64,000 nucleotides of DNA, taken from the NCBI GenBank assembly GCA_037447455.1, contig JBBIGQ010000002.1:255689-319688 (forward strand). Direction: 5' to 3'. The notes below the pieces were generated by a model. That model was not told where the DNA came from. It searched no databases and saw nothing but the letters and a program-made list of their open reading frames with translations. Within the stretch, counting starts at the first letter, position 1. Each line of letters opens with the position of its first letter. Made by a program: the position numbers and the translations under genes. This DNA is from BPGX01 sp037447455. Lineage in GTDB: Bacteria; Bacteroidota; Bacteroidia; B-17B0; Aurantibacillaceae. Below are positions 45,712 through 54,702 of the stretch, one piece after another.

Positions 45712-46466
45712 ACACTGAAAATATGGGTAGGATATTCCACTTTTGTAAGGTATAAAGCTTCTGACGGAGCGGAAACACCGGCTTTTTTTCTATCTTTTGA
45801 AATTAAAATATGTTCAAAATCACTTAATGAAAATTTTTCAGTACCGACCCCAATCAATGTTCCGACAATTGCCCGTACCATGTTTCGTAAAAAACGATTG
45901 GCGGTAATAGAAAATACTATTTGATATTGATCTATTTTCCAATCTGCTGCATAAATGTTGCACATTGTATGAGTATATTCGGATGCTTCTTTTGTAAAAC
46001 AAGCGAAATCGTTGTATTGTTTTAATATCTCAAGTGCAGAGGTAATTTTTTGATGGTTAAGTGTGCGCGGAAAAAACCACGATTTTTGAAATAAGAAAGG
46101 ATCTTTTTTTTGATGAATATAATATTCGTATGTTCGTGAAATAGCATCATAACGGGCATGTGCCGTGCTTATTACCGGAATAATATTTTGAATAGCAATA
46201 CTGTCTGGCAACATAGAGTTCCACTTATAAGTCCAATAATCAAACAGATGGTGTGCGAGTGTTTCAGAGTCAAAGTGTGCAAAAAATTGTTTGGCATGTA
46301 CACCGCTATCAGTCCTTCCGCAACCAACAATTTCAACAGGATGTTTTAATGTAACAGAAAGTGTTTGTATTAAAATTTGCTGGATAGTATTGGGCGTATT
46401 GGATTGTATTTGCCAGCCGTTTAAGTCAGTTCCACAATATCTTAGTTCAATAAAGTACCTGGGCAT
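45708..46466 (-). CDS. truA: tRNA pseudouridine synthase A
   Basis: Modifies uridines 38-40 of the tRNA anticodon arm. A 252-residue protein with catalytic Asp53 in GCGRTDSGVHAKQ, and later FLRNMVRAIVGTLIGVGTEK, the TruA C-terminal signature. The ATG at 46466 is chosen over an overlapping TTG at 46472. It overlaps the MsbA-like gene at one end and abuts the DUF1571/LysM gene at the other. Confidence 0.95.
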   Translation of the reverse strand: MPRYFIELRYCGTDLNGWQIQSNTPNTIQQILIQTLSVTLKHPVEIVGCGRTDSGVHAKQFFAHFDSETLAHHLFDYWTYKWNSMLPDSIAIQNIIPVISTAHARYDAISRTYEYYIHQKKDPFLFQKSWFFPRTLNHQKITSALEILKQYNDFACFTKEASEYTHTMCNIYAADWKIDQYQIVFSITANRFLRNMVRAIVGTLIGVGTEKFSLSDFEHILISKDRKKAGVSAPSEALYLTKVEYPTHIFSV

Positions 46467-46468
46467 GG

Positions 46469-47344
46469 TCAAAAATTGTATTCTTTAAAGTTTTTTGTAA
46501 ATTCTTCATCGTTGATGGGGATATTTTTTTGCACTTCAAAATAATCGTAACTTTCTACAATTCCTTTATCATCGTATAAATTTATGGATACTGGCAAGTA
46601 GTTGTTTTTGTCGAGATATATAAATGCTTTTTTACAATACATTGTAGGAATAAGTATGAAGGTGCCTTTTTTTAAGAAGCCGAAATTTGAATACAAATTA
46701 TTTTTATCCCGGATGATATATTCATTAATATTGAACTTTCTGGCAATACTTACTACCGTTTCTCTGGATTGGACGGTATAAGTAATAAAATTAAAATCAG
46801 AGCTTTCGTACATCAGCGTATAACAGAGTTTGTTATTTTTTTCATTTAAGCCGAGATAGTGTAAGTGTTTTTGATAATTATTTTTTTCTTTTGCTAAGGC
46901 CATTTGGATGGTATGAGAAATGTATTGAAATCCTAATTCGTGTATGGTGTAATGTTGATTTTTTTTCATGACAGATCCATTCGGATCCAAAAAGAGGCTA
47001 AAAGGCAATGAGGGATGTTTAACAAGTGTTTTATTATCATTAGCATTTTCGGTGTACAAAATTTCAATCTTTTTTTCCGGATTAATGAAATATAATTTTT
47101 TAATCGGATAGTAGGAAATTTTGGTATAAGAAACGGCCTTTAAATATTTATTCTGATACCTTTCAAGTGCTACCAATTTCATCTTTAAAGTTTTAATATT
47201 GTCAATAGAGTCCATCATTTGATGGAGTATCCGAAAGGGGGTTGTATTTTCAGAAAAACTGTGTGTTTCAAAAGCTTTATGTGATGAAATCAGCCACCCA
47301 ACAAGGACCAATATTAAACCATGTATGAATCGGTTACGGATCAT
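46469..47344 (-). CDS. DUF1571 protein with an embedded LysM domain
   Basis: A 291-residue exported protein with signal peptide near residues 6-24. The N-terminal part (about 35-170) resembles DUF1571, with SIDNIKTLKMKLVALERYQNKYLKAVSYTKISYYP and ELGFQYISHTIQMAL. A LysM module is inserted at YTVQSRETVVSIARKFNINEYIIRDKN (about 190-240), then the body resumes with IYLDKNNYLPVSINLYDDKGIVESYDYFEV. LysM suggests binding to peptidoglycan. ATGA overlap with the DUF4292 gene upstream. Confidence 0.75.
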   Translation of the reverse strand: MIRNRFIHGLILVLVGWLISSHKAFETHSFSENTTPFRILHQMMDSIDNIKTLKMKLVALERYQNKYLKAVSYTKISYYPIKKLYFINPEKKIEILYTENANDNKTLVKHPSLPFSLFLDPNGSVMKKNQHYTIHELGFQYISHTIQMALAKEKNNYQKHLHYLGLNEKNNKLCYTLMYESSDFNFITYTVQSRETVVSIARKFNINEYIIRDKNNLYSNFGFLKKGTFILIPTMYCKKAFIYLDKNNYLPVSINLYDDKGIVESYDYFEVQKNIPINDEEFTKNFKEYNF

Positions 47345-48228
47345 TTTATTTCCTGTTTATCATAATTTCCGGGGACACGAAAAGATAAGTTCTGAATTTT
47401 ATTGAGTTCAAGTTTTGTATATTTTAATTGAAAATCCAATGGTTTGTTAGCCAAAATTTTAGTTTTGACTAATTTGGGGAAAACCAAAGAATCAAGTGTT
47501 TGAAAATTTTCGTATTCTACACTCAAAGAATGATTATTCTTTACGTCCAGAAAATAATTACGTGTGATTTTAAATGTATGTGGATGAATGGTGATAATTT
47601 GAATGGGTTCTTTAACAATAAGGAGGTCTTTGTCTTTTATCAATCGTTTTACTTTTCTTTTTTTTGTAGTGGTTAATAGATACAAACAATTTTTTTTATC
47701 ATTAACATGTTTAACTTTGTCGTCTTCGTTGTAAAATTCTGCATTATTACCAAACAACACCGATTGTATCAAATCAAGGTCTGCCGAGATATTGAGTAAT
47801 TTGGAGATGTTTTCAATGCTTCCATAAAAGTATTGTTTTTTGGGGTAAATGATCATTTTTACAGAGTCGTTAGTGATTAATATTTTCGCCACATCAAACA
47901 AGCCGATGGCTTCAACGGTAATTAAAACGGCACTGTCTTTTTTGGAACGAATTTTTATATCTACATCCGTATCTTCACTGTCTATAACAAGTTTTGTTTC
48001 TGCACGGGCATATATCCATTCGTAGTGGAATGTATTTTGTTGCATTTTTTCAATCAAAAGGCGGGTAGATTTTACAGATAATTTACATTTTTCTGTAGTG
48101 TCTGAAAGAACGGTTTCTTTAGATTGAATGGTTGTTTTTTTTGTTTTACAGGAAAAAAATAGAAACATCCCGCTTACTAATAATAGTATGCTTTTGGTTA
48201 TTATTACTTTATGAGAGAGGGTTTTCAA
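47341..48228 (-). CDS. DUF4292 lipoprotein
   Basis: A 295-residue lipoprotein (Cys27 in FLFFSCKTKK when started at the TTG 48228). DUF4292 traits are visible: VLITVEAIGLFDVAKILITNDSVKMIIYPKKQYFYGSIENI, and a C-terminal YENFQTLDSLVFPKLVKTKI. The start is uncertain: only TTG codons (48228 or 48267) lead this frame and the second overlaps the TPR gene by 29 bp. DUF4292 genes commonly follow a TPR lipoprotein gene, as here. The function is unknown; an envelope role is likely. Confidence 0.8.
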   Translation of the reverse strand: MKTLSHKVIITKSILLLVSGMFLFFSCKTKKTTIQSKETVLSDTTEKCKLSVKSTRLLIEKMQQNTFHYEWIYARAETKLVIDSEDTDVDIKIRSKKDSAVLITVEAIGLFDVAKILITNDSVKMIIYPKKQYFYGSIENISKLLNISADLDLIQSVLFGNNAEFYNEDDKVKHVNDKKNCLYLLTTTKKRKVKRLIKDKDLLIVKEPIQIITIHPHTFKITRNYFLDVKNNHSLSVEYENFQTLDSLVFPKLVKTKILANKPLDFQLKYTKLELNKIQNLSFRVPGNYDKQEIK

Positions 48229-48238
48229 TTTTTTAGAT

Positions 48239-49987
48239 TTATTCTTCAAGGAGGGTTTGTGTTTCAATTTTTTTTATCAAGGTTTCGGATGTATTACCGG
48301 CTTCTTTAGATTTTTTCCAGTATTCCAAGGCGTCTTCTTTTCTGTTCAGTTTGTATAATATGTCCCCATAATGCTCTAACATAGTGGGTGATTGTTTTTT
48401 ATCCAAAATAGATTTTAATGTTGATTCGGCTTCTTTATATCGTTTTTGTTGATACAAAATCCACGCGTAGGTATCTATGTAATTGGGATTATTAGGAGAA
48501 AGTTCTAAACTTCGTTTACTCATTTTTTCTGCTTTTTCTAATTTTTGTTTACGCACAGCGAGGTAATAAGCATAATTGTTCAAAACCAGAGAATTGTCTG
48601 GGTTAATGGTTAATGCATATTCAAAGTATTTATCGGACTCTTCATAATTTTTGGTTTCATGGTATGTTTCAGCAAGCTCTGTGTAAATAATTTCCAGCAA
48701 ATTGTTATTATCAAGGGCATAATCAGTGGCTATTTTGTAATAATTAATGGCTGCTTCGTACTGTTTTTTATTTTTTAATGCAATGGCTTTGTACACATAA
48801 AACATCGATTGATTGGGGAAAATTTCTAAAGCCATTTCACTGTGCCTGAGCAAGGAGTCATACCAAGCTGCTTCGTATTCCAGAGAGAGCAATTGGTCCC
48901 AGATAGGATATTTGTTTTTACTTAATAAAGCGGCTTTATAGTATTCTGCAATGGCTTCGGTTTTTTTGTCCTGCTTCAACAAATAATCTGCATAAATGCT
49001 ATGTGCTTCAGGGGACATCGGATGCGTATGAACAAAAATTTCACACACGCGAAGTAATTTTTCATCCAGATCTTTATCTTTAGATTTTATGCTGGACGAG
49101 TATAAGTTTATCAATATGGAGAGTTTATCTTTTACATCATAATCCGGGTTTGAAAATAAAAGATTTAAATGAAAAAATGCTTTTTCAATGTTGTTTTGAC
49201 TTACATAATAATCGTAATACACCAGATGAGCAGTAGCATTTAAAGAATCTTCTTTAAGTAAATCGTCAGAAAGCGCCAATGCTTTTTCATACTCTTTGTT
49301 TTTGTATAACATGCTGGCGAGCACTTCTTTTGCTTTCAGGTCATTGGGGAATTGCTTCAGATATTTTTGAAGTTCGTTTTCTACTGCTTTAGTTTTCCCC
49401 ATAAAAAAGAGCAGTGTTACTTTTTCATACATGATGTCAAAAGAATTGCCCCATTTTTTCTCTGTTTCTTCCAATAATTCAATGGCTTTTTCGGGCTGAT
49501 TGTTTAATTCGTACTCTAATACTAATTGCCGGTACAAGTCCTGATTGTTGGGAAATTTTTTTATTAAATTCTTTAAAACACTGATGGATTTATTGTGTTG
49601 ATTATTCTGATCATACACTTTAATTAAGGCATATTGGTACCAAATATTATCCGGGTTTAATTTCACTGCTTTTTGTGCGGCTATCAGTGCTTCTTGTTTT
49701 CTGTTGGATAAACGATACAGATTGCTCAATTCGTATTGTACTGCAGCAGAAGAAGGTTCTAATCGTTCACATTGTTTTAAATACCACTCTGCTTCTTTGA
49801 ATTTGCCTAATAATCTGTTGGAACAGGCCTCAATAAATAAAGAAGATAATTGGGCCTGCTTATCATTATTTATTAAACTAGCGGAAGTATTATTTTTTGT
49901 TGAAGCAATAGATGTTTTGTTGACCTTGCAACTTGTACTATAAGCCAATAAAAAAACAACTACTAAACTATGGAGCAGTTTCATCAT
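48239..49987 (-). CDS. Tetratricopeptide repeat lipoprotein
   Basis: A 582-residue lipoprotein with acylated Cys20 (YSTSCKVNKTS). It is made of about 14 TPR-like units across residues 45-570, such as AEWYLKQCERLEPSSAAVQYELSNLYR, AAQKAVKLNPDNIWYQYALIKVYD, DKYFEYALTINPDNSLVLNNYAYYLA and RSLELSPNNPNYIDTYAWILYQ. The superhelix should serve as a scaffold for partners in the periplasm. It lies 3 bp after the nucleotidyltransferase gene. Confidence 0.88.
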   Translation of the reverse strand: MMKLLHSLVVVFLLAYSTSCKVNKTSIASTKNNTSASLINNDKQAQLSSLFIEACSNRLLGKFKEAEWYLKQCERLEPSSAAVQYELSNLYRLSNRKQEALIAAQKAVKLNPDNIWYQYALIKVYDQNNQHNKSISVLKNLIKKFPNNQDLYRQLVLEYELNNQPEKAIELLEETEKKWGNSFDIMYEKVTLLFFMGKTKAVENELQKYLKQFPNDLKAKEVLASMLYKNKEYEKALALSDDLLKEDSLNATAHLVYYDYYVSQNNIEKAFFHLNLLFSNPDYDVKDKLSILINLYSSSIKSKDKDLDEKLLRVCEIFVHTHPMSPEAHSIYADYLLKQDKKTEAIAEYYKAALLSKNKYPIWDQLLSLEYEAAWYDSLLRHSEMALEIFPNQSMFYVYKAIALKNKKQYEAAINYYKIATDYALDNNNLLEIIYTELAETYHETKNYEESDKYFEYALTINPDNSLVLNNYAYYLAVRKQKLEKAEKMSKRSLELSPNNPNYIDTYAWILYQQKRYKEAESTLKSILDKKQSPTMLEHYGDILYKLNRKEDALEYWKKSKEAGNTSETLIKKIETQTLLEE

Positions 49988-49990
49988 CCG

Positions 49991-51007
49991 TTAATCTAAT
50001 TCTATTTGAGTATAATCGCTGATGTGTACATTTAAAAGAGTACCGTGATCTTTTCCCTTGATGTTAGAATGAGCGCCGATAATACTTTTTTGTAACTTAA
50101 TGGTATTCATATTAACCTGCTTCATCACAATGCTGTTTTCAATGAAAGCATTGGAAATTTTGGAATGATCACCGATGCTTACATAAGGGCCTATAACAGA
50201 ATTTTCAATAATCACATGATGACCAATATAACAAGGCGGAATAATTTTGCTATTGAGTATTTGTGAATTATCATGAGAAAGGATTTTGTTTTCTTCCAAC
50301 ACAACACGGTGAGAATACAACGTTGTTTCTTTATTTCCGCAATCCAGCCACTTATCTACTGTTTGAGAGTATAAATTTTTCCCTTTTTGTCTCATGTTTT
50401 CCATAGCATTCGTCAGCTGATATTCGCCTTTTTCTTTAATGTTCTTTTCAATCAGATAATGTAATTCTGATTTAAGATATTCGCCATCCCTGAAAAAATA
50501 TATTCCAATAATCGCTTCATTACTTATCGGGTTTTGCGGTTTTTCTTCAAATCTTAAAATTCTTTTGGATGCATCGGTTACTACTATGCCATACTGCCTT
50601 GGATCTTCCACGGTTTTTGTCCAGATAATCCCATCTTTTTGTGTATCTATTTGAAACGTGGCTTTAAATAAGGTGTCTGCAAAAGCAATAAGCACTTCGC
50701 CGTTTAAGGAATTTTCTGCGCATAGAATAGCGTGTGCCGTTCCTAAGGCGTTATCCTGATAATATATTGTGCCAGCGGCATTATACTTTTTTGCAATGTT
50801 CAACAAATCAGTTTCTACTTGTTTACCAAAATCAGGATGAATAACGAAAGCAATTTCTTCTATTTTTAAATTAGTAGATTGAAATATTTCATAAACCAGC
50901 CATTCTACTATGCTCTTATCGGCAATTGGGAATAAGGGTTTAGGAATTGTAAGAGTAGATGGGCGCATTCTCGTGCCTCTTCCTGCCATTGGTATAATCA
51001 GACGCAT
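49991..51007 (-). CDS. Sugar-phosphate nucleotidyltransferase with hexapeptide tail
   Basis: A 338-residue NTP_transferase. The signature MAGRGTRMRPSTLTIPKPLFPIADKSIVEWLVYE sits at the start (GxGTRxxP...KP), with FADTLFKATF for metal binding and a left-handed beta-helix of hexapeptide repeats at the C terminus (LNSKIIPPCYIGHHVIIENSVIGPYVSIGDHSKISNAFIENS). It joins a sugar-1-phosphate to a nucleotide; glucose-1-phosphate thymidylyl- or mannose-type specificity is unknown. The ATG at 51007 gives the usual MRLIIPMAGRGTRM start. First gene of the operon, with a TATTTTTG box upstream. Confidence 0.9.
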   Translation of the reverse strand: MRLIIPMAGRGTRMRPSTLTIPKPLFPIADKSIVEWLVYEIFQSTNLKIEEIAFVIHPDFGKQVETDLLNIAKKYNAAGTIYYQDNALGTAHAILCAENSLNGEVLIAFADTLFKATFQIDTQKDGIIWTKTVEDPRQYGIVVTDASKRILRFEEKPQNPISNEAIIGIYFFRDGEYLKSELHYLIEKNIKEKGEYQLTNAMENMRQKGKNLYSQTVDKWLDCGNKETTLYSHRVVLEENKILSHDNSQILNSKIIPPCYIGHHVIIENSVIGPYVSIGDHSKISNAFIENSIVMKQVNMNTIKLQKSIIGAHSNIKGKDHGTLLNVHISDYTQIELD

Positions 51008-51033
51008 AATAAATTTTTTAATTACAAGTGTGG

Positions 51034-51041
51034 CAAAAATA
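51034..51041 (-). promoter_or_regulatory. Promoter -7 box of the nucleotidyltransferase-to-ABC operon
   Basis: TATTTTTG on the minus strand, 27 bp before the ATG at 51007. An in-frame upstream ATG at 51073 lies before this box and is rejected as start. It should drive a six-gene operon through 43987. Confidence 0.6.
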
Positions 51042-51113
51042 CAATTATTTTGCTTGTGGGCTAAAATGCCCAACGCAAAATATTCTTAATTTAACGCCTG
51101 TTTTTTCATTGTT

Positions 51114-51620
51114 ATGAATTATAAGTATGCTTTACTAATGAGTATTATTTTTTTGGTGGCGTGTAGATCAAAAAAATCAGTAGTTACAGCAGATACCAAG
51201 CATTCTAATTATACTCAAGTAAAAACGCTATTAAACATTACAGATAAAGAAATGAAACAACCATTATATCAATTTATAACAGAATGGTATGGCGTACCTT
51301 ACAAATATGGGGAATGTTCTAAAAATGGCATTGATTGTTCCGGGTTCGTCAATGTATTGTATCAAAAAATATATGATAAATCATTAGAAAGGAAATCTGA
51401 AGATATTTTTAATAAACAATGTAAAAAAATCAACAGATCTGATGTAAAGGAAGGTGATCTGGTTTTTTTTAAAATAGAAAGTAAAACAATATCTCATGTG
51501 AGCGTATACTTGAAGAACAATAAATTCGTTCATGCTTCCACTAAAAAAGGGGTGATAATAAGCGATTTAAATGAACCCTATTACCAAAAATATTTTTACG
51601 CGTTCGGAAGAGTAAAATAG
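51114..51620 (+). CDS. NlpC/P60 family peptidoglycan endopeptidase lipoprotein
   Basis: A 168-residue lipoprotein (lipobox FLVAC, Cys17). The C40 domain covers about residues 50-165, with catalytic Cys75 in GIDCSGFVNVLY, His128 in ISHVSVYL and His140 in FVHASTKKGV. It cuts D-gamma-glutamyl bonds in peptidoglycan stem peptides. It resembles Spr/MepS. Convergent with uvrA; divergent from the nucleotidyltransferase. Confidence 0.92.
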   Translation: MNYKYALLMSIIFLVACRSKKSVVTADTKHSNYTQVKTLLNITDKEMKQPLYQFITEWYGVPYKYGECSKNGIDCSGFVNVLYQKIYDKSLERKSEDIFNKQCKKINRSDVKEGDLVFFKIESKTISHVSVYLKNNKFVHASTKKGVIISDLNEPYYQKYFYAFGRVK

Positions 51621-51807
51621 TTAGTTGAAAACGAGTCAATAAACCGGCTTTCGATAGCATTTATCTTAAATCCATGTGTAAGTTTTTTACATTGCCATGC
51701 CGTTTATTTCTCTCAAAATTGCAAAGGTGCAAAAGAAAAAACTCAATAGGTGAAGTTTTGTGCCTTTATTCCGCAAAGCGAAAAAATTTTAAAGATGGGT
51801 AATTAAA
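51621..51807. other. Convergent intergenic region with an imperfect inverted repeat
   Basis: Between the NlpC/P60 stop and the uvrA stop. AAAGGTGCAAAA (51724-51735) and TTTTGTGCCTTT (51756-51767) can form a stem with two mismatched bases, which may act as a shared terminator. Nothing else is recognised. Confidence 0.35.
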
Positions 51808-54699
51808 CTAATCTTTAAATTCCAATTTTAAGAACTTTGCTGTATCATTGTTCTTAAGTAAAATCATTTCTTCTGGTGTACCCTCAAACAATATTCTGCC
51901 ACCTTCTTTTCCACCTTCAGGACCCATATCAATAATATAATCAGCAGTTTTTATAACATCCATATTGTGTTCAATAACAATCACTGTATTTCCTTTATCT
52001 ACTAACTTATGTAAAACAATCAACAGTTTATTTATATCCTCAAAGTGCAGCCCGGTTGTTGGCTCATCCAGAATATAAAGTGTTTTGCCGGTGTCTTTTT
52101 TATATAACTCCGATGCTAATTTAATGCGCTGTGCTTCACCGCCACTAAGTGTTAAGGAGGATTGTCCTAACTGAATATAACCAAGCCCAATATCATTAAG
52201 AATATTAAGTTTCTTTAATATCGAGGGATGGTTCTCAAAGAACATACAGGCCGCCTCAATGGGCATATTTAAAACATCACTAATCGTTTTTCCTTTGTAT
52301 TTTACCTGCAAGGTTTCACGGTTATATCGTTTACCCTGACAACCCGGGCAAGTGATATAAACGTCCGGTAAAAAGAGCATTTCCAAAACTTTTTGTCCCC
52401 CTCCCCCACACTCTTCGCATCTTCCGCCAATTAAATTAAATGAAAACCTGCCGGGTTTGTACCCACGAATTTTGGCTTCCGGAGTTTCGGCAAAGAGTTT
52501 CCGAATATCATCAAAAACACCCGTATACGTGGCCGGATTACTGCGCGGTGTACGTCCAATAGGCGATTGATCTATTTCTATAACACGGTCAATGTTCTCA
52601 ATGCCTTCCAGAGATTGATAAGGATAAGGTGGATTCTCCAGGACATAAGCTAATTTGCTTTTGACGGCCGGTAAAAAGGTCTCCATCAAAAGAGTAGATT
52701 TACCACTTCCGCTCACCCCTGTTAAACAGATAAATTTTCCCAAAGGAAAAGAGACGCTGATATTTTTCAGGTTATTGCCTGTGCAACCGGTAATGGTAAT
52801 GTATTTTTCACTGCCTTTTCTTCGTTCAGAAGGTGTATAGATTTTTCTTTGGTTGTTAAGGTACTGAGCCGTGATGGTGTCGGTGTTTAATAAGTTTTTT
52901 GAACTTCCTGAAAAAACAATGTGTCCACCGTGCTGGCCGGCACCGGGTCCAATATCTATAACATAATCGCTTTCTAAAATCATTTCTTTATCGTGTTCTA
53001 CAACAATCACAGTGTTATGCTGGTCTCTGAGTTTTTTTAATGCGTTAATGAGGCGATGGTTATCTCTTTGATGCAAGCCAATGCTTGGTTCATCTAAAAT
53101 ATACAGCACATTAGACAATTGTGAGCCCAATTGTGTAGCCAATCGTATCCGCTGTGCTTCTCCGCCACTCAAGGCATAAGCCGGTAAGTTTAAGGTCAAA
53201 TATCCCAAACCAACATCCAGTAAAAATTCTATTCTCGGTAATAATTCTTTTAAAATTTCTTCTTGTATAATTTTTTTGGATGCTGTTTCGGGTTCTGGTA
53301 ATTGCTTAAGCCATTCATACAATTGTGAGATGGAAAATTCTCCTATGTCGCCAATAGTACATTCGTGAATTTTGAAATACAATGCTTCTTGTTTTAAGCG
53401 CTTACCCTGACAATCACTGCATATCGCTTCTTCTATTAAACGATGTTTGTTTAAGAACTGATTGAATTTTTCCAATAAGTAACTTTCCGTATTCTTTGAA
53501 ACAGAATTTTCTAAATATTGATCTATATCTATTTTATATTTGTAGAAAACATAATTTGAAAAAATGCGATTTAAAATTTCTTTTGTTAGTTCAGGATATT
53601 CTTGTTTTAATTTAAGATAGGGGATTTTGTTGATTTTCTTCTCAATGTTTTCTCGTTCATCCCAATCATCTATTACCGCATTATAATATAAAATGTCTGA
53701 AATAAGGTGTTTGAGTTCAGCATCTGTATAAGGGATAATCTCTTTATTAATAGCTTTTTTCAAAGGCAAATCGGCTTGTTTAATAATTTTTTCAATACTG
53801 ATAATTGTTTTCACGCCAATGCCTTTGCAGGATGGGCACCAGCCGTAAGGAGAGTTGAATGAAAAAGTATTCGGAGAAGGGTCTTCAATAGATAGCCCGG
53901 AATCCTCATCCGTAAAATTCAATGAATACAACACTGCTTGCTTACTTTCATCGTCCAGTACCATTATCTTGTTTTCACCCTGTTTAAGGGCTGTGCTGAG
54001 TGAAGTTTTTAATCTTTCTATAGTATCTAAGTTGATTTCTAATGTATCAATCAACAACTCAATATTGTGTGTTTTATATCTGTCCAGCTTCAAATGGGTG
54101 TTTAGATCTTTGATTTTCCCATCTATCCTGCATTTGGTGTACCCTTTTTTTAATAATTGATTAAATAGTTCGTTGTAGTGTCCTTTTCTTCCATATACAA
54201 GCGGTGCAAGAAGTATAATGTTTTTGTGAGAGTAATTTTTCTGGAGAAGTTGAAAGATTTGTTCATGCGAATATTTCGCTAGTTTTTTTCCGGTAACAGG
54301 CGAAAAAGCGTCGGCTGTTCGGGCATACAAGAGTCGTATAAAATCATACACTTCTGTTATAGTGCCAACGGTGCTTCTTGGGTTTTTGCCTACTGTTTTT
54401 TGTTCAATGGAAATGGCCGGACTTAATCCATTGATTTTATCCACATCCGGACGCTCTAATTCATCCATAAACTGGCGGGCATAAGCAGAAAGTGTTTCCA
54501 AAAAGCGGCGCTGTGCTTCGGCATAAATGGTATCAAAAGCTAAGGATGACTTTCCACTTCCGCTCAATCCGGTAAAAACTATCAATTGATGGTGCGGAAT
54601 GCTTAATTGTATATTTTTTAGATTATGTACACGTGCGTGAATAATTTCAATTTGATTGTTTGATTTTACCTGTTTATTCGTTGAGGTGATGGCTTCCAT
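51808..54699 (-). CDS. uvrA: Excinuclease ABC subunit A
   Basis: Damage-recognition ATPase of nucleotide excision repair. A 963-residue protein with two ABC modules: Walker A GLSGSGKSSLAFDT (residues about 44-57) and GVSGSGKSTLLME (about 668-680), signatures ALSGGEAQRIRLATQLGS and TLSGGEAQRIKLASELY. Zinc modules are CPSCKGIG, CSDCQGKR and CEECGGGGQKVLEML with CPGCQGKR. The UvrB-binding region is after the first zinc module. Two-thirds of the length fits UvrA (about 940). It directly follows the lytic transglycosylase gene by 3 bp, an unusual pairing. Confidence 0.97.
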   Translation of the reverse strand: MEAITSTNKQVKSNNQIEIIHARVHNLKNIQLSIPHHQLIVFTGLSGSGKSSLAFDTIYAEAQRRFLETLSAYARQFMDELERPDVDKINGLSPAISIEQKTVGKNPRSTVGTITEVYDFIRLLYARTADAFSPVTGKKLAKYSHEQIFQLLQKNYSHKNIILLAPLVYGRKGHYNELFNQLLKKGYTKCRIDGKIKDLNTHLKLDRYKTHNIELLIDTLEINLDTIERLKTSLSTALKQGENKIMVLDDESKQAVLYSLNFTDEDSGLSIEDPSPNTFSFNSPYGWCPSCKGIGVKTIISIEKIIKQADLPLKKAINKEIIPYTDAELKHLISDILYYNAVIDDWDERENIEKKINKIPYLKLKQEYPELTKEILNRIFSNYVFYKYKIDIDQYLENSVSKNTESYLLEKFNQFLNKHRLIEEAICSDCQGKRLKQEALYFKIHECTIGDIGEFSISQLYEWLKQLPEPETASKKIIQEEILKELLPRIEFLLDVGLGYLTLNLPAYALSGGEAQRIRLATQLGSQLSNVLYILDEPSIGLHQRDNHRLINALKKLRDQHNTVIVVEHDKEMILESDYVIDIGPGAGQHGGHIVFSGSSKNLLNTDTITAQYLNNQRKIYTPSERRKGSEKYITITGCTGNNLKNISVSFPLGKFICLTGVSGSGKSTLLMETFLPAVKSKLAYVLENPPYPYQSLEGIENIDRVIEIDQSPIGRTPRSNPATYTGVFDDIRKLFAETPEAKIRGYKPGRFSFNLIGGRCEECGGGGQKVLEMLFLPDVYITCPGCQGKRYNRETLQVKYKGKTISDVLNMPIEAACMFFENHPSILKKLNILNDIGLGYIQLGQSSLTLSGGEAQRIKLASELYKKDTGKTLYILDEPTTGLHFEDINKLLIVLHKLVDKGNTVIVIEHNMDVIKTADYIIDMGPEGGKEGGRILFEGTPEEMILLKNNDTAKFLKLEFKD

Positions 54700-54702
54700 A
54701 TA

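Noticed and set aside
51008..51073. Upstream ATG adding 22 residues to the nucleotidyltransferase
   Set aside because: The extension precedes the TATTTTTG box and is not family-like; the family begins just before MAGRGTRMRP.
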